From Dirofilaria immitis (Eukaryota; Nematoda; Chromadorea; Rhabditida; Onchocercidae), in assembly GCA_024305405.1 (NCBI GenBank), contig JAKNDB010000103.1, positions 3,596,001 to 3,660,000 on the forward strand: a stretch of DNA of 64,000 nt. The letters run 5' to 3'. Shown here one piece after another: positions 50,601 to 63,201 of this stretch. Both the position numbers and the translations under genes were made by a program. The notes beneath the pieces were generated by a model that was not told where the DNA came from, searched no databases, and saw nothing but the letters and a program-made list of their open reading frames with translations. Every line of letters begins with the position of its first letter. Position 1 is the first letter of the stretch.

Positions 50601-50733
50601 GACAGGTTCTAGTACATTACAATTTGATGAAGAAAAGGCTGCTGAACAGGAAATTCGACGACAACAAGCAATGCAACAGTATGGTGATCGAATACAGGCA
50701 ATTCGGCAAAGGTTTAATTTGCCGCAAAGTTAA
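47630..50733 (+). CDS. bro-1: Core-binding factor beta homologue (BRO-1)
   Basis: Four exons: 47630-47903, 48458-48594, 49956-50021 and 50527-50733. They sum to 684 bases (227 residues) with clean junctions, so the gene is intact. CBF-beta signatures are PPMERRNALLQSC in exon 2 (compare RPHEERQARFQNAC in the human protein) and FILNGVCVILRGML followed by LQFDEEKAAEQE in exon 4 (human MILNGVCVIWKG, LEFDEERAQQE). The C-terminus is a Gln/Arg-rich helix. CBF-beta binds RUNX proteins and raises their DNA affinity; in C. elegans BRO-1 with RNT-1 drives seam-cell proliferation. The first exon carries a Glu-rich, Lys/Arg-rich extension (KEDQEEEEADE) and an Ala/Val stretch that I do not know from other CBF-beta proteins. 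Intron 2 is 1.36 kb and may hold enhancers. Confidence 0.9.
49148..49172. repeat. (CT)n microsatellite in BRO-1 intron 2
   Basis: Uninterrupted TCTCTC run followed by a CT-rich tail to about 49193. Confidence 0.9.
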
Positions 50734-53528
50734 ATGAGTGGAGAGAAAAAAATGCTAATGTTTTCTTAAGTTTGAACTGTTACCGTTTTGAGGTCTTCTC
50801 AGGTTTATATTTTGTCTCGGCGATGTTATCGTCATTTTTAATGCTTTTTTTTTTTTACATGTTGTTAGTTATATAGCGGTGTTCGTTTGTAACGTGATGA
50901 AAATTTATCTCTACTAATTATGTGATTATCTTAATTGTGTATTTTATTACAGAGATTAAAGATTAACTTTTAGATTAGATAAATAGGTAGTTGATAAATA
51001 AAATAATCCTTAGTGTGAATATGCTTAATTTTAACATTTAAAAATTAACAATTAAATTTTGATCCAAATGAAAAAATAACCTTAGGTAAATGATTTTCAA
51101 ATTTCAATTATTCATTAATCGATTTACTATTTAATGTAAAAAAAAAAAAAAAAAACGAAGAGCTGATTAAGGGATATTTATGACATGAAATACTTTTCAA
51201 TTTCTAACAGCCTTCGAGAAGAGACTTTTATGGAAGACACGAATACAAGAAAAAAAAAAAACAATCTCATCAAATAAATGTATTCTTAAGCATAGCATAT
51301 CTTTTTATTTATTCATATTTTTGCTTTACAATTCACTTAAATTTATTCATACATTTGTGCCAGCTTTCATTTTTGTGTATATGTGTCTTCTAATTTAACT
51401 CAGGGATTTTTTTTCTTTTTTTTCATTTGTTTTTTTAATTGTCATCACTTATTTGCTTTTTGAAAATTCATTTCCAACAGTATTAATTTTTTGATTTCTT
51501 ACTTCTTATATGTTTCTTTTTGTTATATGTGCCTTCTATTTTTTTTTCTTCCTTGTAAGTTATATCACTTTATATGGTACATTTATTTGTCAGAATGTTT
51601 TGTTTTTGATCAAAATTTATCATTTATTTCGCTAAGTAAAAAAATTTTAAGTTTTGAAACGAAGATTTTTTTTTCTTGGAAATATTAAGAAATAAGATAA
51701 AAAAATGGAATAGAAAACTATCTCACAAAATTTTTACTTATTTTCAAGATTCTAAAATTAAGAATTGAAAATTCTCTAATCAATGATTTATACCAATAGA
51801 ATAGAAAGAATGAACAATACGACAGGTGGTAGTAAGCTGAAAAGGAGCAGCATAGAGCAATATTTCGACAAAATTTACATTTTAGTGCCAATGATGACGA
51901 ACAGTGAAATTGGTGCGATTTCGAGAAATGCTTAGTAAGTTTTGCTGAACAGCCCATCCAATACATCAATCAGCTGATCAGCTGCTTGCTACTATTGCTG
52001 TTGTTGCTGCTACTACTAATACTTCTACTAACCGCTGCATTGAGACCGATATCAATAAGCTTATCAATATCTACTGATAGAGAGGGTATGAAATTTTGAC
52101 GATGAATGCAAATTAATGAATGTTGTTTGCCGATAAATTACCAGATTTCCAAATTACCTAACTTTCATTAATATTATAATTATTATCATAACTGTCACAT
52201 TGATAAGACTATATCTACCAGTATCATTTGGCGACAACATTCTGTTCTTAATGACATGTGAATTTTAAAAATCTGTTGAAGCTAATTTTTTTCAAACTAT
52301 TACTATCTATTTTTGGAATCAGAATTCGTAACTTTTAAATTATAAATTGAAGTACGCCAAAAGCTTCAGATTTACGAATATTTTATTAAATTTTGAAAAT
52401 TTGCTCATTTTGAAAAATTATCGCTATATTCATATAAAAGTATAATGATTATTACTAATCATTATCATACAAACATTGCATTATTACTATTATTACTATA
52501 ATTAGCATATTTTAAGTACACAATATGTTTTATATAGTATTTATTTTTCATTTGTTAATATATTCTTTATTCAAAATTTAAAGCTGTAAAATGTACCAAT
52601 GGTATACTTCCTGTTATAAAGGCGAGAAAAAAGAAAACGATAGGATTTATGATTTCACACTTTTTAAATAAAAAAAAAAAAACCACTTAATCATTGTCCG
52701 TTCCAAATTGACCATTACAACTTTTCTTATTCCAATATTCGCTTCTTTTCCACTTTCCACTTAAACAATTCCACTAGTGAATTAGTATAATTATATAATA
52801 AACTCGGCACCATATCATATTTACAAACAAATTAAAATCTAATGGATTCAGAAACTTTTAAAAATCTTTTTATCTACCCTGCAATTTTTGAAATATTTAC
52901 ATAGGTTAATTAATCAGTCAAAAGATTTTTATATAAAATTCTTAACGAATTTAATTTTATAATTCGACTTACTTTCTAATCTCCTGAAGATTAGGAGTTC
53001 AGTAAATAGAAGTTCAGTAAAATAACAGGAACTGAAATCACATTTCAAACTGCTCTTAAAACTCTGTTCAAATTTATTTGAAATTAATCTACAATATTTG
53101 GCAAATTAAAATTAAATGATAATGTGCAATCATAAAATAATTATATGCATAGTATTTTTTTCAAAAGCATCGCAATGATGTTTGAGATTTCTTGAATTAT
53201 GAATTAAATGATTAGAAATTGAAAGTAGTGATCGTTAGATTGTTAATTTGATTTTCAAATTTTTGCAGAACAGTGACATTTTGAGAATAAGATGGATTAA
53301 TCGAGATAATTTAAATGAGTGTCTTTTGTTCAGAAATAAAAAGAAAATAGGACTTTTATCATTAAACGATTACATGAACATTTGTATTTATTTCTTATTT
53401 TATTGTTCAATTTTTCAAATCCATTCCTAAATAAAAATAATACACTGATCATTGATGAAAGAGATAAAAATATTAAAACTAACAGTAATAAAAATTATAA
53501 GAAAAGCAACAATGAATAATGAATTATA
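50734..53528. other. BRO-1 3' flank and spacer
   Basis: AT-rich sequence. Near 51975-52030 a triplet-rich patch (TGCTGTTGTTGCTGCTACTA) occurs. ORFs in the interval are low-complexity. No gene supported. Confidence 0.5.
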
Positions 53529-55117
53529 TTACAAATCACTATAATCGGTATCATTAAATTCTGGATATTTATACGGCCAATCAACACATCTCACAGTATT
53601 AGATTGATAATGAATATTTTCTAAATCAATATTAGATAGATCAAAGCGAACTGCTCTCAGATCAGCTCGAATTTCATGCTTCGCTCGCATAAAACAATTC
53701 TATAATTCATATTTTAATGCATTTTTATGAAATTTTATTCGTTACTTTTTTGTTTTTTTTTTTTTTTTAAAGTATCATTAGGCGGATTAAAATAAATGGA
53801 ACGATGTAAACGGTTGGTATTTTATAAGGTTTCTTTAAAAACATTATTCAACAGCTGCAACTGGCACTACGATCATGTGATCGCCAATACTTTTGAAGTA
53901 TTATTTGCTAGAGCAATTACGATGATCATTATAAATTCTTTTTAGAAAAAAATTATGATAATGTTCATCATGAAAAATTTCATTGGTAAATTTTTGCAAA
54001 AGATCGTCAACGAAATTATAACTGAATAATGCATTATTTGCTAACGCTAAATTTACTTATTCTAGAACTGGAAATTTAATTAAATTATTTTACATATTGA
54101 TTTGGCCCCTTCAATCAACATATTAATTTTCTTTTTAGGCGAATTTTGTGACGAAAAGAATAATTTAAAAAAAAAAACGAATTAGTCAAATGATGAAAAA
54201 AAAAAAAGTTGGCAACTGACTTGTAACGCATTTCGTCTGTCATCAGGTATACAATGATGGGTAATATTTAAATATAATTTATGACCGATAACATATCGTA
54301 TTGCCGCAATTTCAAATTTACCGTTACGTTCGCTTAGGTAATAATTGCTAGTTCGCAAAAACCTTTTTCTATATTTCCATATTTCATGTCTTTAAAATGA
54401 ATATGAATTTAGACTGTAAAATTTCTCTAAATAAATATCTTTATTTTTTTTTAAAAAATTCTAAAAATTATCGATACTATAGGTGTTAATTTCGTACGTG
54501 GCAGCATTAAATATTTTTAGATAATTTCATTATTAAATTTTCTTAGACGATTAGTTTATTTTTTCTAGTTTTTTTCTAAGCAAATTTCAAGTCTAATAGT
54601 GCAATTTTTTAACTAGATAAGTTTTACTTATCTTTTTTTTTTAAACAAAATTGAATTTGACAAAATTTATTTTTAAATTATCACTAGTCACAAATTAATA
54701 ATGATAAAATATTACTGAACATGTGCGTTAGAAAAACCTTCATCAAGTCATGTTATATTTTGACCTGATTAATGACCGGACAAAATCATTGAGCATCCGC
54801 TAAACTGTCAAAGCTCAAATGTCAAATGACATTGCGTGATATTTAATAAGGATAGTATAAAGTTATACTAAATATGCGTTATGCATAACATTTAACAAAT
54901 CTGCTAAATTTAAATGGATATAAAGTATGAGAAACTTACATTCAACTTCTTCAATGCTATTGATTAACACTGCATAAGCTGTTTTATTATTACATTTCAT
55001 TACTCCATTTATGACAATTGGATGTGGATATTTCGTTTTTACTTCGGAATTTTTTCTGCCATCAATGTTATCAATGCAGCCAACAATTTCATCAGGATAT
55101 AGAAGTGCTCTATACAT
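53529..55117 (-). CDS. Transthyretin-like (TTR) family protein, 5' end uncertain
   Basis: Minus-strand exons: about 55117-54940, 54347-54221 and 53699-53529. The first carries GVMKCNNKTAYAVL, the second SERNGKFEIAAI and YLNITHHCIPDD, and the third CVDWPYKYPEF to the stop. The series K-C-N-N-K-x-A, then N-G-K-F, then H-x-C is the pattern of the nematode TTR-like family (PF01060), usually small secreted proteins of unknown or signalling role. Exons 2 and 3 join in phase. Exons 1 and 2 are one base out of phase, so either a base is missing or the donor differs. The residues before KTKYPHP do not look like a signal peptide; the real exon may start at the GATGGCAG acceptor, with the signal exon further upstream and not found. 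Confidence 0.65.
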
Positions 55118-55312
55118 TAAGCTGATATATAAGATATGAAATAAAAGTTTTTACTGAATATCTGTCTTCCTTAGATGACTTTTTGCAAATATGAAGTTAC
55201 AGGTACTAAGACTGGCAACAATATTTCCATTCATAGGTATCATTTTTTTTAACCATGCCTGAACAGAATGGAACGAGAGGAAAGTCTGGTAGAAGTTTGA
55301 AGCAATTCTGAC

Positions 55313-55455
55313 GAGCAAGTTAATCGTCTGACTTTCGTGTAGAGGTGGAAGATTAATTGAACTTTTTAATAGCTGGTTCTCTCTGAATATTTCTCTCAGG
55401 ATAGCTGAGCATAATTAATGAAGCAGTTATATTTGATAAATCGAACGATTAAACG
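55313..55455. repeat. Diverged interspersed repeat, copy A
   Basis: Shares an ordered series of words with 59035-59170: AATCGTCTGACTTT, AGAxTAATxGAACT, CTCTGAATATTT-like, TAATxAAGCAGT. Similarity is moderate, so the copies are old. Confidence 0.55.
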
Positions 55456-58400
55456 GATTGTGGAACAAAATATTTTCAATTTGTCCTTATACTTTGAATA
55501 GATTTGACTACTCGCTTGTTTGGATGAAGCATGGATCTTAAATGTGTGCTCGAGATTTGATTGGAATTGGCGTTGTGGAATGAACCAAATGTTGAGTTGA
55601 AAACTACATTTGATGTTAGCTTATAACGATAACATTGTCGAAACTCATCTACTAGAGAGAACAGTAATCGATACTATGAAGTAATGAGCTTATAAATTAA
55701 TAAGCAGAACAAACCAGACATCTTCCAGATAGAGTGTTTTCTTGAAAATTTCTGACCTTTCGCTATGAGAAATGTGAAATGATAACTGATTTGAGAAAAT
55801 TATTTTATGTTCTGTACATTGCATGCAAATTTCTTGTTAATATTATTGATAATACCAAATTTAATTTGCATATTTTTCATTCATATGATGCGAATTTATT
55901 ATTATAGCATCAAAAAAAGCAGTAATTTAATTTATCACGTAAAGACAAATAATACTAAAATATATTTGATTAGTAGCCGTTTATATGATTCTTTCGTCTA
56001 TTTGCATTTTGTAACGCATTATTCATATTTATTCAGAAAGAAAAATAGTAAAAGTAATCATCATCTTTGAATATAAAATAATTGATGATAAATAAATGAT
56101 AAAAATTAGCTTGTATTTATAATTATTATGATTAATCATAATTATGATGCAAACGTATAAATGACTATAAATCGTGTTGAAAATTTCAAAAAGTTATAAA
56201 ATTATTTCAATTATTTCTTAACTTTTTTTTTTAAATCTGAACATTAATGCTAAAATGTTAATGAAACAATAACACTGCAATCTAGTGCGTTAGGAAGTGC
56301 CAATTTAATTTCTAGAAGTTATCAAATAAGATGATATATAATTTAGCAATTAGTAGATTTAAAAAGATTGGTGAAACGATTAAAAACCTTCTTCGCTCTT
56401 TCTTTTCCCATTTTCCTTTTTTTTTTTTTCTTAATTTTAATTGAAGGTTATTTTTTCATCATTTTATATTTTCATTCTTTTTTTCCGTCATTTTTGATAC
56501 TTTCTCTGATCACATTTCCAAATGGTACAAGTCATATTCTGTCAGTTAATTTAGTTAATCAATTAATTCTAAAATGCCTTTTGCAATATGTCTGTTGCAT
56601 CATTCTTTTATCGGCTGCTCATTTTAAAAATTCACTTTTAAACAATCGAATGAATTTATTTGTTTATAGTTTTTGTCAATATTCACCCGAACGTCACTAC
56701 GTATAAGCAATCATCTTATCATTGCATTTTTAGTTGTTATCAGAAATTTAATTTGTTTCGATTTTAAAAGAATTAAATTATTTGTATAAATTCTGGCCAC
56801 AGAATAATTTCTTGAGAAATTCTCTTGTAATTGATATTGAAAAGTACCATATCAGTTAATTTCTTCCTTCAAAAGATATGAAATGTTTGAATTAGCTAAT
56901 TTAATAAACTGCAAATAAATAAAAAGCATAAATAAATGAAGATAACTTATTTCATCAATTAACATGCAAAAATTTACAATTTTGTCTATCAGTGGAATGT
57001 TGAGGACTAAAAATGAATTAAATTAAACAGTTCGAATATTCGCAAAAAAAAATGCAAATAACGTTGCTGTCAAACTAAAAGCTTGTCGATTTTGGATTGA
57101 TAATTAAATTGGTTGATTCAAGAATTGGGGATAAAATGAATTAATAATTGTTAAGAATATGATTATAATAATATAATTTCGGAAATGATATTTGCATGTG
57201 AATGATATTAGAAATCAACACACTGATGTAAATTAATTATGTAAAGTGATATGCAAATATTGAGCAAGTAAAATCGAATAAGAATAGATTATAAATGTAT
57301 TTATTTTTATTAAATTAAATAAATTTATTTTTCCATCCATTAAAAAAATTAAGTTGTAAAATTTATGCATATATTTAAAATTACGAATGAATGATAGCTG
57401 ATAATGCTACATATTTCTAGAATCACTTACCGAAATTATCTAATTTAAATAAACAATTTAAAGTTAGCTTGCTGCAATAACAATTTCTAAATCATTCGTG
57501 CGTTGATGTCCATGTAAATTCTTGCATAATATGCATTTAAATGATAACTTAAAAATAAAAGTTTATCAGTGTTCGATTTATGATTATCATGTCATATGAA
57601 TTGCTAAAAATTTTCAATACTATGAACGAATTAAATAATCAGTTAAAAATATTTTTCGTTAATAAAAAATTCGATTACCTATTACTAATGAATGCAAAAG
57701 AGAAATAAAAAAAGTAAAAAAATTTTTGTATTTTCTATTCGCTACAAATCGATACCTATTTCTTTTTGAAGTTCAAAACAATTAGCTAATATCAACGAGC
57801 TTATTTGGTGTTATGCAAAAAAAAAAAATGAAATGAAAATCAGTATTCTTGTATCTTTCTTATATAGTTTTCCATTAAATAAGCGAAATAATTTTAATGA
57901 AAAACAAGCTATCATTATTTTCCATATCATTTTTTGTCATTTTTTTCTGTTTTCGTCTTCATATTCTTCTATCATAAGATACAAAAAGTGCCTTTATAAA
58001 TTGCCAAGGAAAGATTTTGATTTTTTATAGCCGAATTTCTGAATTTATGAATTTTCAAAAGTAAAGTGCATTATCTCATGAAACTTTTAATTTGATTGAT
58101 TTACAAAGAAAAATAATTTGCGCATTACTGTAATAAAAATGTGCCCTGTCAAATGATTGACCTTTTGAAACGCGAAAAGGCTTGTAAATCGTAAATATCT
58201 ATCTGAGTATTCCAAAAAAAAAAATTCCAGCATTTTTTTGATTTTTTCTGAAAATAATTCCTTCATGTACTTCAATTCATCCATCTACTGAGACATTTTA
58301 ATCCAACTATATTGTTTATTTGACTTTGCACTTTACTAAATTTGAACGCATTTCTTACACATTGAAATAAGTCTTGGTTAGAATTTACCATATATAGAAG

Positions 58401-59034
58401 TTATAATACCTTGAAAAGTTGTCATAAATTTTTACTATATATTTGTTTTTTTTTTTTCTGTTGGAAGTCTACAAATTCCTTTGCTATAGAATCTGTAGAA
58501 ATAAACTCATTCAGAAAATATTGGCCATTTCATCCCTTTTCGATGTTACAATGTTGTAAAATTAAGAATCTGATTATAAGTATTTACGATAACTTTCTTC
58601 CAAGGAAACAGCATCACAAGTTCGAACTTTAAGGACGAAATTTTTTTTACATAATATAATATTGATGCGGGAAGTATCATTAATTAAATTATTGAAATGT
58701 CATCAATCTTTTAATGATCTTCTGCTACATAAATATCCTGCATGGAACAAGGAAAAACGAAACTCGAAATTCGACTACCCAAATGATGACACTTTCATTT
58801 TCATGAGATGCGATGATAGTATATTGGTATATTGGCTCCACTAATATTGGTATTGATTCCTAAGCTTTGAAACCAATATTCCGAAAAAAAATTTTGGCTT
58901 AAGAAAAAATTTTTTTCAAAAAAATAGAAAAAGAAAATAACAAGAAAAATCAAAATATTAACAGAAAAAAACCGTATGTAATCCTCTAACTAACGCATAA
59001 ATCTAAATGATTCAAATCGAGGTTTCTGATGTAC

Positions 59035-59170
59035 AAATCGATCGTCTGACTTTGGTATAAGGGCAAAAGACTAATCGAACTATTTTGCAGTTGGTACGCT
59101 CTGAAATTTCCATCAGAATAGGTGGAGGACGTAATAAAGCAGTATGATATTGCATTATTGAAAAACGATT
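59035..59170. repeat. Diverged interspersed repeat, copy B
   Basis: Matches copy A at 55313-55455 in the same orientation. No terminal repeats or coding capacity seen. Confidence 0.55.
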
Positions 59171-62100
59171 TAAAGGTGAAATGCATTGGAAAGTGAATTT
59201 TTACATCAATCGATTCTAATTACTTCTCGAAATAGACCTAATAAATTAATCAATGCTTTTTATTTACCCTAGACTTACAAGTGATACGAATGGTACTTTC
59301 GTTAAATAATTTTAAAAGATCAAATTTAATCCAAATCGTAGTCTAAGCTATTGATTTAATTTTATAAATTTTTTCAGCCATTATGAGAAATACTATGGAT
59401 GTTGTATCAAATTATTACATTCTGGAACTGTTTCCAAAATTAAATGAATTATCGTTTGGATTAAATAAATATGTCACAGTAACTGGATGATACATTATTG
59501 TTCATATTTTCTACTGATTTTTAAACTGTTAAAGTTATTAATATTCTAGTAAATTTTATCTTAACTGTTACGTCATTTATTATAGTTATCATGTTACATT
59601 GCAATATCTTTGCATACTTTTTTGTTTTTTATTAATAATTCTTTTTGCACTTAAATTTTCCATTATAACAGTAAATTATAAGTAATAATGATCAAAAATT
59701 ATTTTGAATTTATTTTTAGCAACCATTATTTTCACTTCTTAGGTTTTGTCCGTAAATCAATTTTATTTCAATTACTTTACAAATATAAAATTTATGTTAT
59801 ACCGTCTTTCTATTAAAAGTACATGAACTTCTTAGCAATCATTCAAATATTGATTTTGAATCACTCCAACAACACTATCGTCAATCATTTTGGATGAAAC
59901 GAACAAATGATCAGAAAAAAATTCTCTTAATTCACTTTTAATTCGATAATTAGAAATAAATAAGCAAGTAATTTTCTAAATTATTTGAAACTTTGGTCAA
60001 AGCTTTAATCAATAATGTTTTGTTACTTTAAAATTTTGGCTACCATAAAAAGAAGTTATGCGCAATGAGAGGAGCACAAATAAAAAATAGTAGAGAAGAA
60101 ATAACTTTACAATAATTAGGAACTCGTCGAATTTTTTTTTTTTTAGAAAATCATTTAGCTTTTAAGGAACTAATTTTCTTCCGTTTTCTTATTTCTTTCT
60201 TCATAATAAATACATAAATAATGATGTGTATTCTACGTAAAATATTCAATCTATTATAATTATTTGAATGGCATATATTCCGCGCTTATTTTTTTTTTTT
60301 GTATTTAAAAATTAGCTTTTTATCATTTTCCAAAAACGAAAAGCTTCGATTGCATGAATCGATTGAATTGGTCGCTAAATACAAATTGATCTATTCGACG
60401 TACGCAATCATTGCATCATTGAGAATTAAATAAATTTTCTATTTTTTATTTACCTTTCAAATGTAAAAAAAAAAAAAAATTCGAATTCTCCAGGCATTAA
60501 CTTGCCATTTTTCTTAACCATATATGGACTTTATATGAATTTTGTGATAGAATAATTGGTTTATATAAGATAATAGGTACCTACAAATGAATTATGAAGT
60601 CATACTAAACATGTTTACTTCCTATTTTACTTTTTTTTTTTTAAGTAAAAATCTTTTTATATAATTTTGCTCTAGAGAATCGATGGAACTGACTTATGCC
60701 ATAGAATACAGTATCTGCATATTGCCAATAAATTACCATACTGTAAATAGATAAATAAGTTTTTAGCATTGATTTAATCAATAAAAGCAATATTATAAAT
60801 GGATGAATTGAAAAGTTTTGCTAATTAATCCTCTTATTATTTCTAAATATTTATTAACTAATCCGATAGTTTCTCCTAGCTGATCATTTGTGGCAAATTT
60901 TATTTACTTGTCAGGAACAAGCCTTGCAAATTCATTTTGTGGCATTAGGACTGCTAGCAAGCTTCATCAACCAATCATTTAATGTATCCATTTTCTGATT
61001 TTGGATGTAATTGTCAACTCATTTAATTTAATTTTCAGGAAAACGAATTATGAAAATTTGACTAGCTAATAAACAAAATATAGTAAGAATTTGATTAGAA
61101 TGCGAAATCATAGTTTTTAACCTTTTAAGCTTATTCTTAAGCAGAATGGAATTATTTAACAATTTGAACACAATCGAAATTTCTTAAATATAAATAGGCA
61201 AAGTAATAATCCGATCAATATCTAATTAAAGCACAATTTAATGTTACAGAACGTTAGATATCATAAAATAAATCATACACGATTTATTTGTATAAAAGAT
61301 ATGGTGATAAATATATAAGGAGATGAAACAATTTAATTAATGATAGTAAAGGGAAGAGAAATAATGTCTCTTCCTTTAACTATCATAATCTGAAAAACGA
61401 AAAGAGAATACAGTAGAAAGAGGAAATCAGATAAAAGAGGAACAAATCTTTGTTTTGATTATAATCAATGATATTTCATATATGATAACAAAAAATATTA
61501 CAGTTAACTTCTGTATCGATAATCATCTTGCCTGTCATATGAGTCCATAATGAATACTTCTCTTCTTAAAAGTTAATCACAGTACTTTGTCTTACTTTTT
61601 TATTTTACTTTAAACGATTTTTTTATCGCTTAATATTTCGTGCTTTCAAAAATCAATCATGCTGAACTTTATGGTTACACAAAAATGTTAGTGAAATATT
61701 GTTTATTTGTGGTTGATGTTTGAAGCGTAAAGAATTAGTCACCAATTATTTTCTCACATTACTGCTTCTCAATATTTGCGTATTTGGTTGTTCTTGATGT
61801 TTCGAAAGATGACGTTTCAGAAATAGAACCAACTGGAAAAGTGTGATCAAATTTAATAAAAGGTCACAAACTTTGCAAGCTGTTTTTTTTTGTGATAAGA
61901 TAGGCAAGATTATTATTAGTTTCGCAAATTTCATTTCGAATTTAATTAATGAAAAAGATTGTCTCAATTAATTGCTAATTTTTTTAATAATGAATGAAAG
62001 AAAAATTTTTTATTCCCCTTTAATTACTTTTCTGAACTTTATTCGTTTCAGTTCTTTTGATAATTAAGATTAAAATATTATTTCTCGGTCTTTGTACTCT

Positions 62101-62335
62101 GGTAAACATAAGCAAATGTATTTTAGATATCTTATATGAGTTTCATGTCATCTTTATGCGTATATGAAAATTTCAATTCACCAAAAGTTCATTAGATCAA
62201 ATCAATCATTCAGTGAAAATGTAATTAACATTTTTTCTGCTGTGTGATAGAAAATAAATGAGTAAATAATAGATTTTCTTATTACACTTTATGTTTCTTA
62301 TTATAAATACTAATTCTAAACTTAATTATATTTGC

Positions 62336-62337
62336 AG
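62336..62337 (+). promoter_or_regulatory. Acceptor-like TATATTTGCAG upstream of the heptad-repeat gene
   Basis: Ends 18 bases before the ATG at 62356; candidate trans-splice or 5' UTR acceptor. Confidence 0.45.
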
Positions 62338-62355
62338 GAATTTTGAATTCTTATC

Positions 62356-63201
62356 ATGTTGCCATTCATTATCGCTAAATATTTAACCGCTCTAGTAATA
62401 ATGTAAGTTAAAATGATAAACAAATGGTTTTTACTGTTATTATATATTCATTCAATTTATTGAAATATTAATGTATTCCATTTCTTTCAGTACGATATCA
62501 TTAATCGCTGAAATGGATGCAATAACGTTCAATTTTAATATATTATCATTCAATAACAACAAGGCAGGTGATAATGTAAGTTTTGTATTCCTGATAAGAT
62601 AATGCTTACTATGTCACGTGCTATAGCACAAATATGCAATATATTAAGTATTAGTGCTTAATTCAAGATCAATGTTCCCAAGAAAAACTTATTTTAAATT
62701 TCAGTCATTGAACGGTAATGGTAATGCAGCAAGTTCCAGTTCTAATCGAGATGAACCTACAAAGAAAGATGATTTTCATGATGATTCTCAATATGATGAT
62801 TATTATGATGAAGTAACTTCAACTACACAGAAACCTTTCAACACATTATCAATTAGCAGCATATTTAACATTCCTTTCTTAGGTAAAGTTGGGCTCAGTT
62901 TTCCGATCCACATTGGATACCTTGGGCTAATCAAAACTGCAAAGAAAACGATCGATATAGTAAAACATCATATTCGCAGAGTAGAACACCAATTGTAATA
63001 TACAGTGGAGGACCATATATCTACGGTAGAACACCATATGTGTATGCTGGGACATCATACGGATACGGTGGGACATCATATGGATACAGTGCAGTACCGT
63101 ATGGGTATAGTGGAGTATCATACGGGTATAGTGGAACACCAAATTATTACTACAATTCCAGGCAATATTATCCATCTCAATCCAGTGTTTATCGTGGCTA
63201 A
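62356..63201 (+). CDS. Secreted Tyr/Gly heptad-repeat protein, one frame break
   Basis: Three exons: 62356-62402, 62491-62575 and 62705-63201. The start MLPFIIAKYLTALVIITISL is a clear signal peptide. A Ser/Asn-rich then Asp-rich acidic segment follows (DDSQYDDYYDE), then PHWIPWANQNC and a C-terminal repeat of seven residues such as GGTSYGY, SAVPYGY and SGVSYGY, seven copies in all, ending YPSQSSVYRG. The repeat frame joins the N-terminal frame only if one A is restored in AAA at 62885-62887; the sum is then 210 codons. Without it, translation runs into a different frame ending at 62998. Tyr/Gly repeats suggest an extracellular structural or cross-linked protein (cuticle, sheath or eggshell), which is inference. 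A polyadenylation-type AATAAA lies near 63266. Confidence 0.75.
63006..63153 (+). repeat. 21-bp coding repeat (xGxxYGY heptads)
   Basis: Seven imperfect 21-bp units encode Gly/Ser-x-x-x-Tyr-Gly-Tyr. The unit length keeps the frame, as expected of a functional coding repeat. Confidence 0.8.

Larger units (their letters stand above)
55118..62337. other. Gene-poor 7-kb interval
   Basis: AT-rich throughout. It holds a diverged repeat pair (55313-55455 and 59035-59170). ORFs at 55807-56070, 56368-56706 and 58411-58844 lack motifs or splice context and are probably chance. I see no RNA gene. Confidence 0.5.

Noticed and set aside
56368..56706. 112-codon hydrophobic ORF
   Set aside because: Phe/Leu/Ile/Ser-rich translation of T-rich DNA with no splice context or family motif.
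62654..62998. 114-codon frame starting before 62705
   Set aside because: The real exon starts at the acceptor 62702-62704. The end of this frame runs out of the heptad-repeat frame after the one-base gap.
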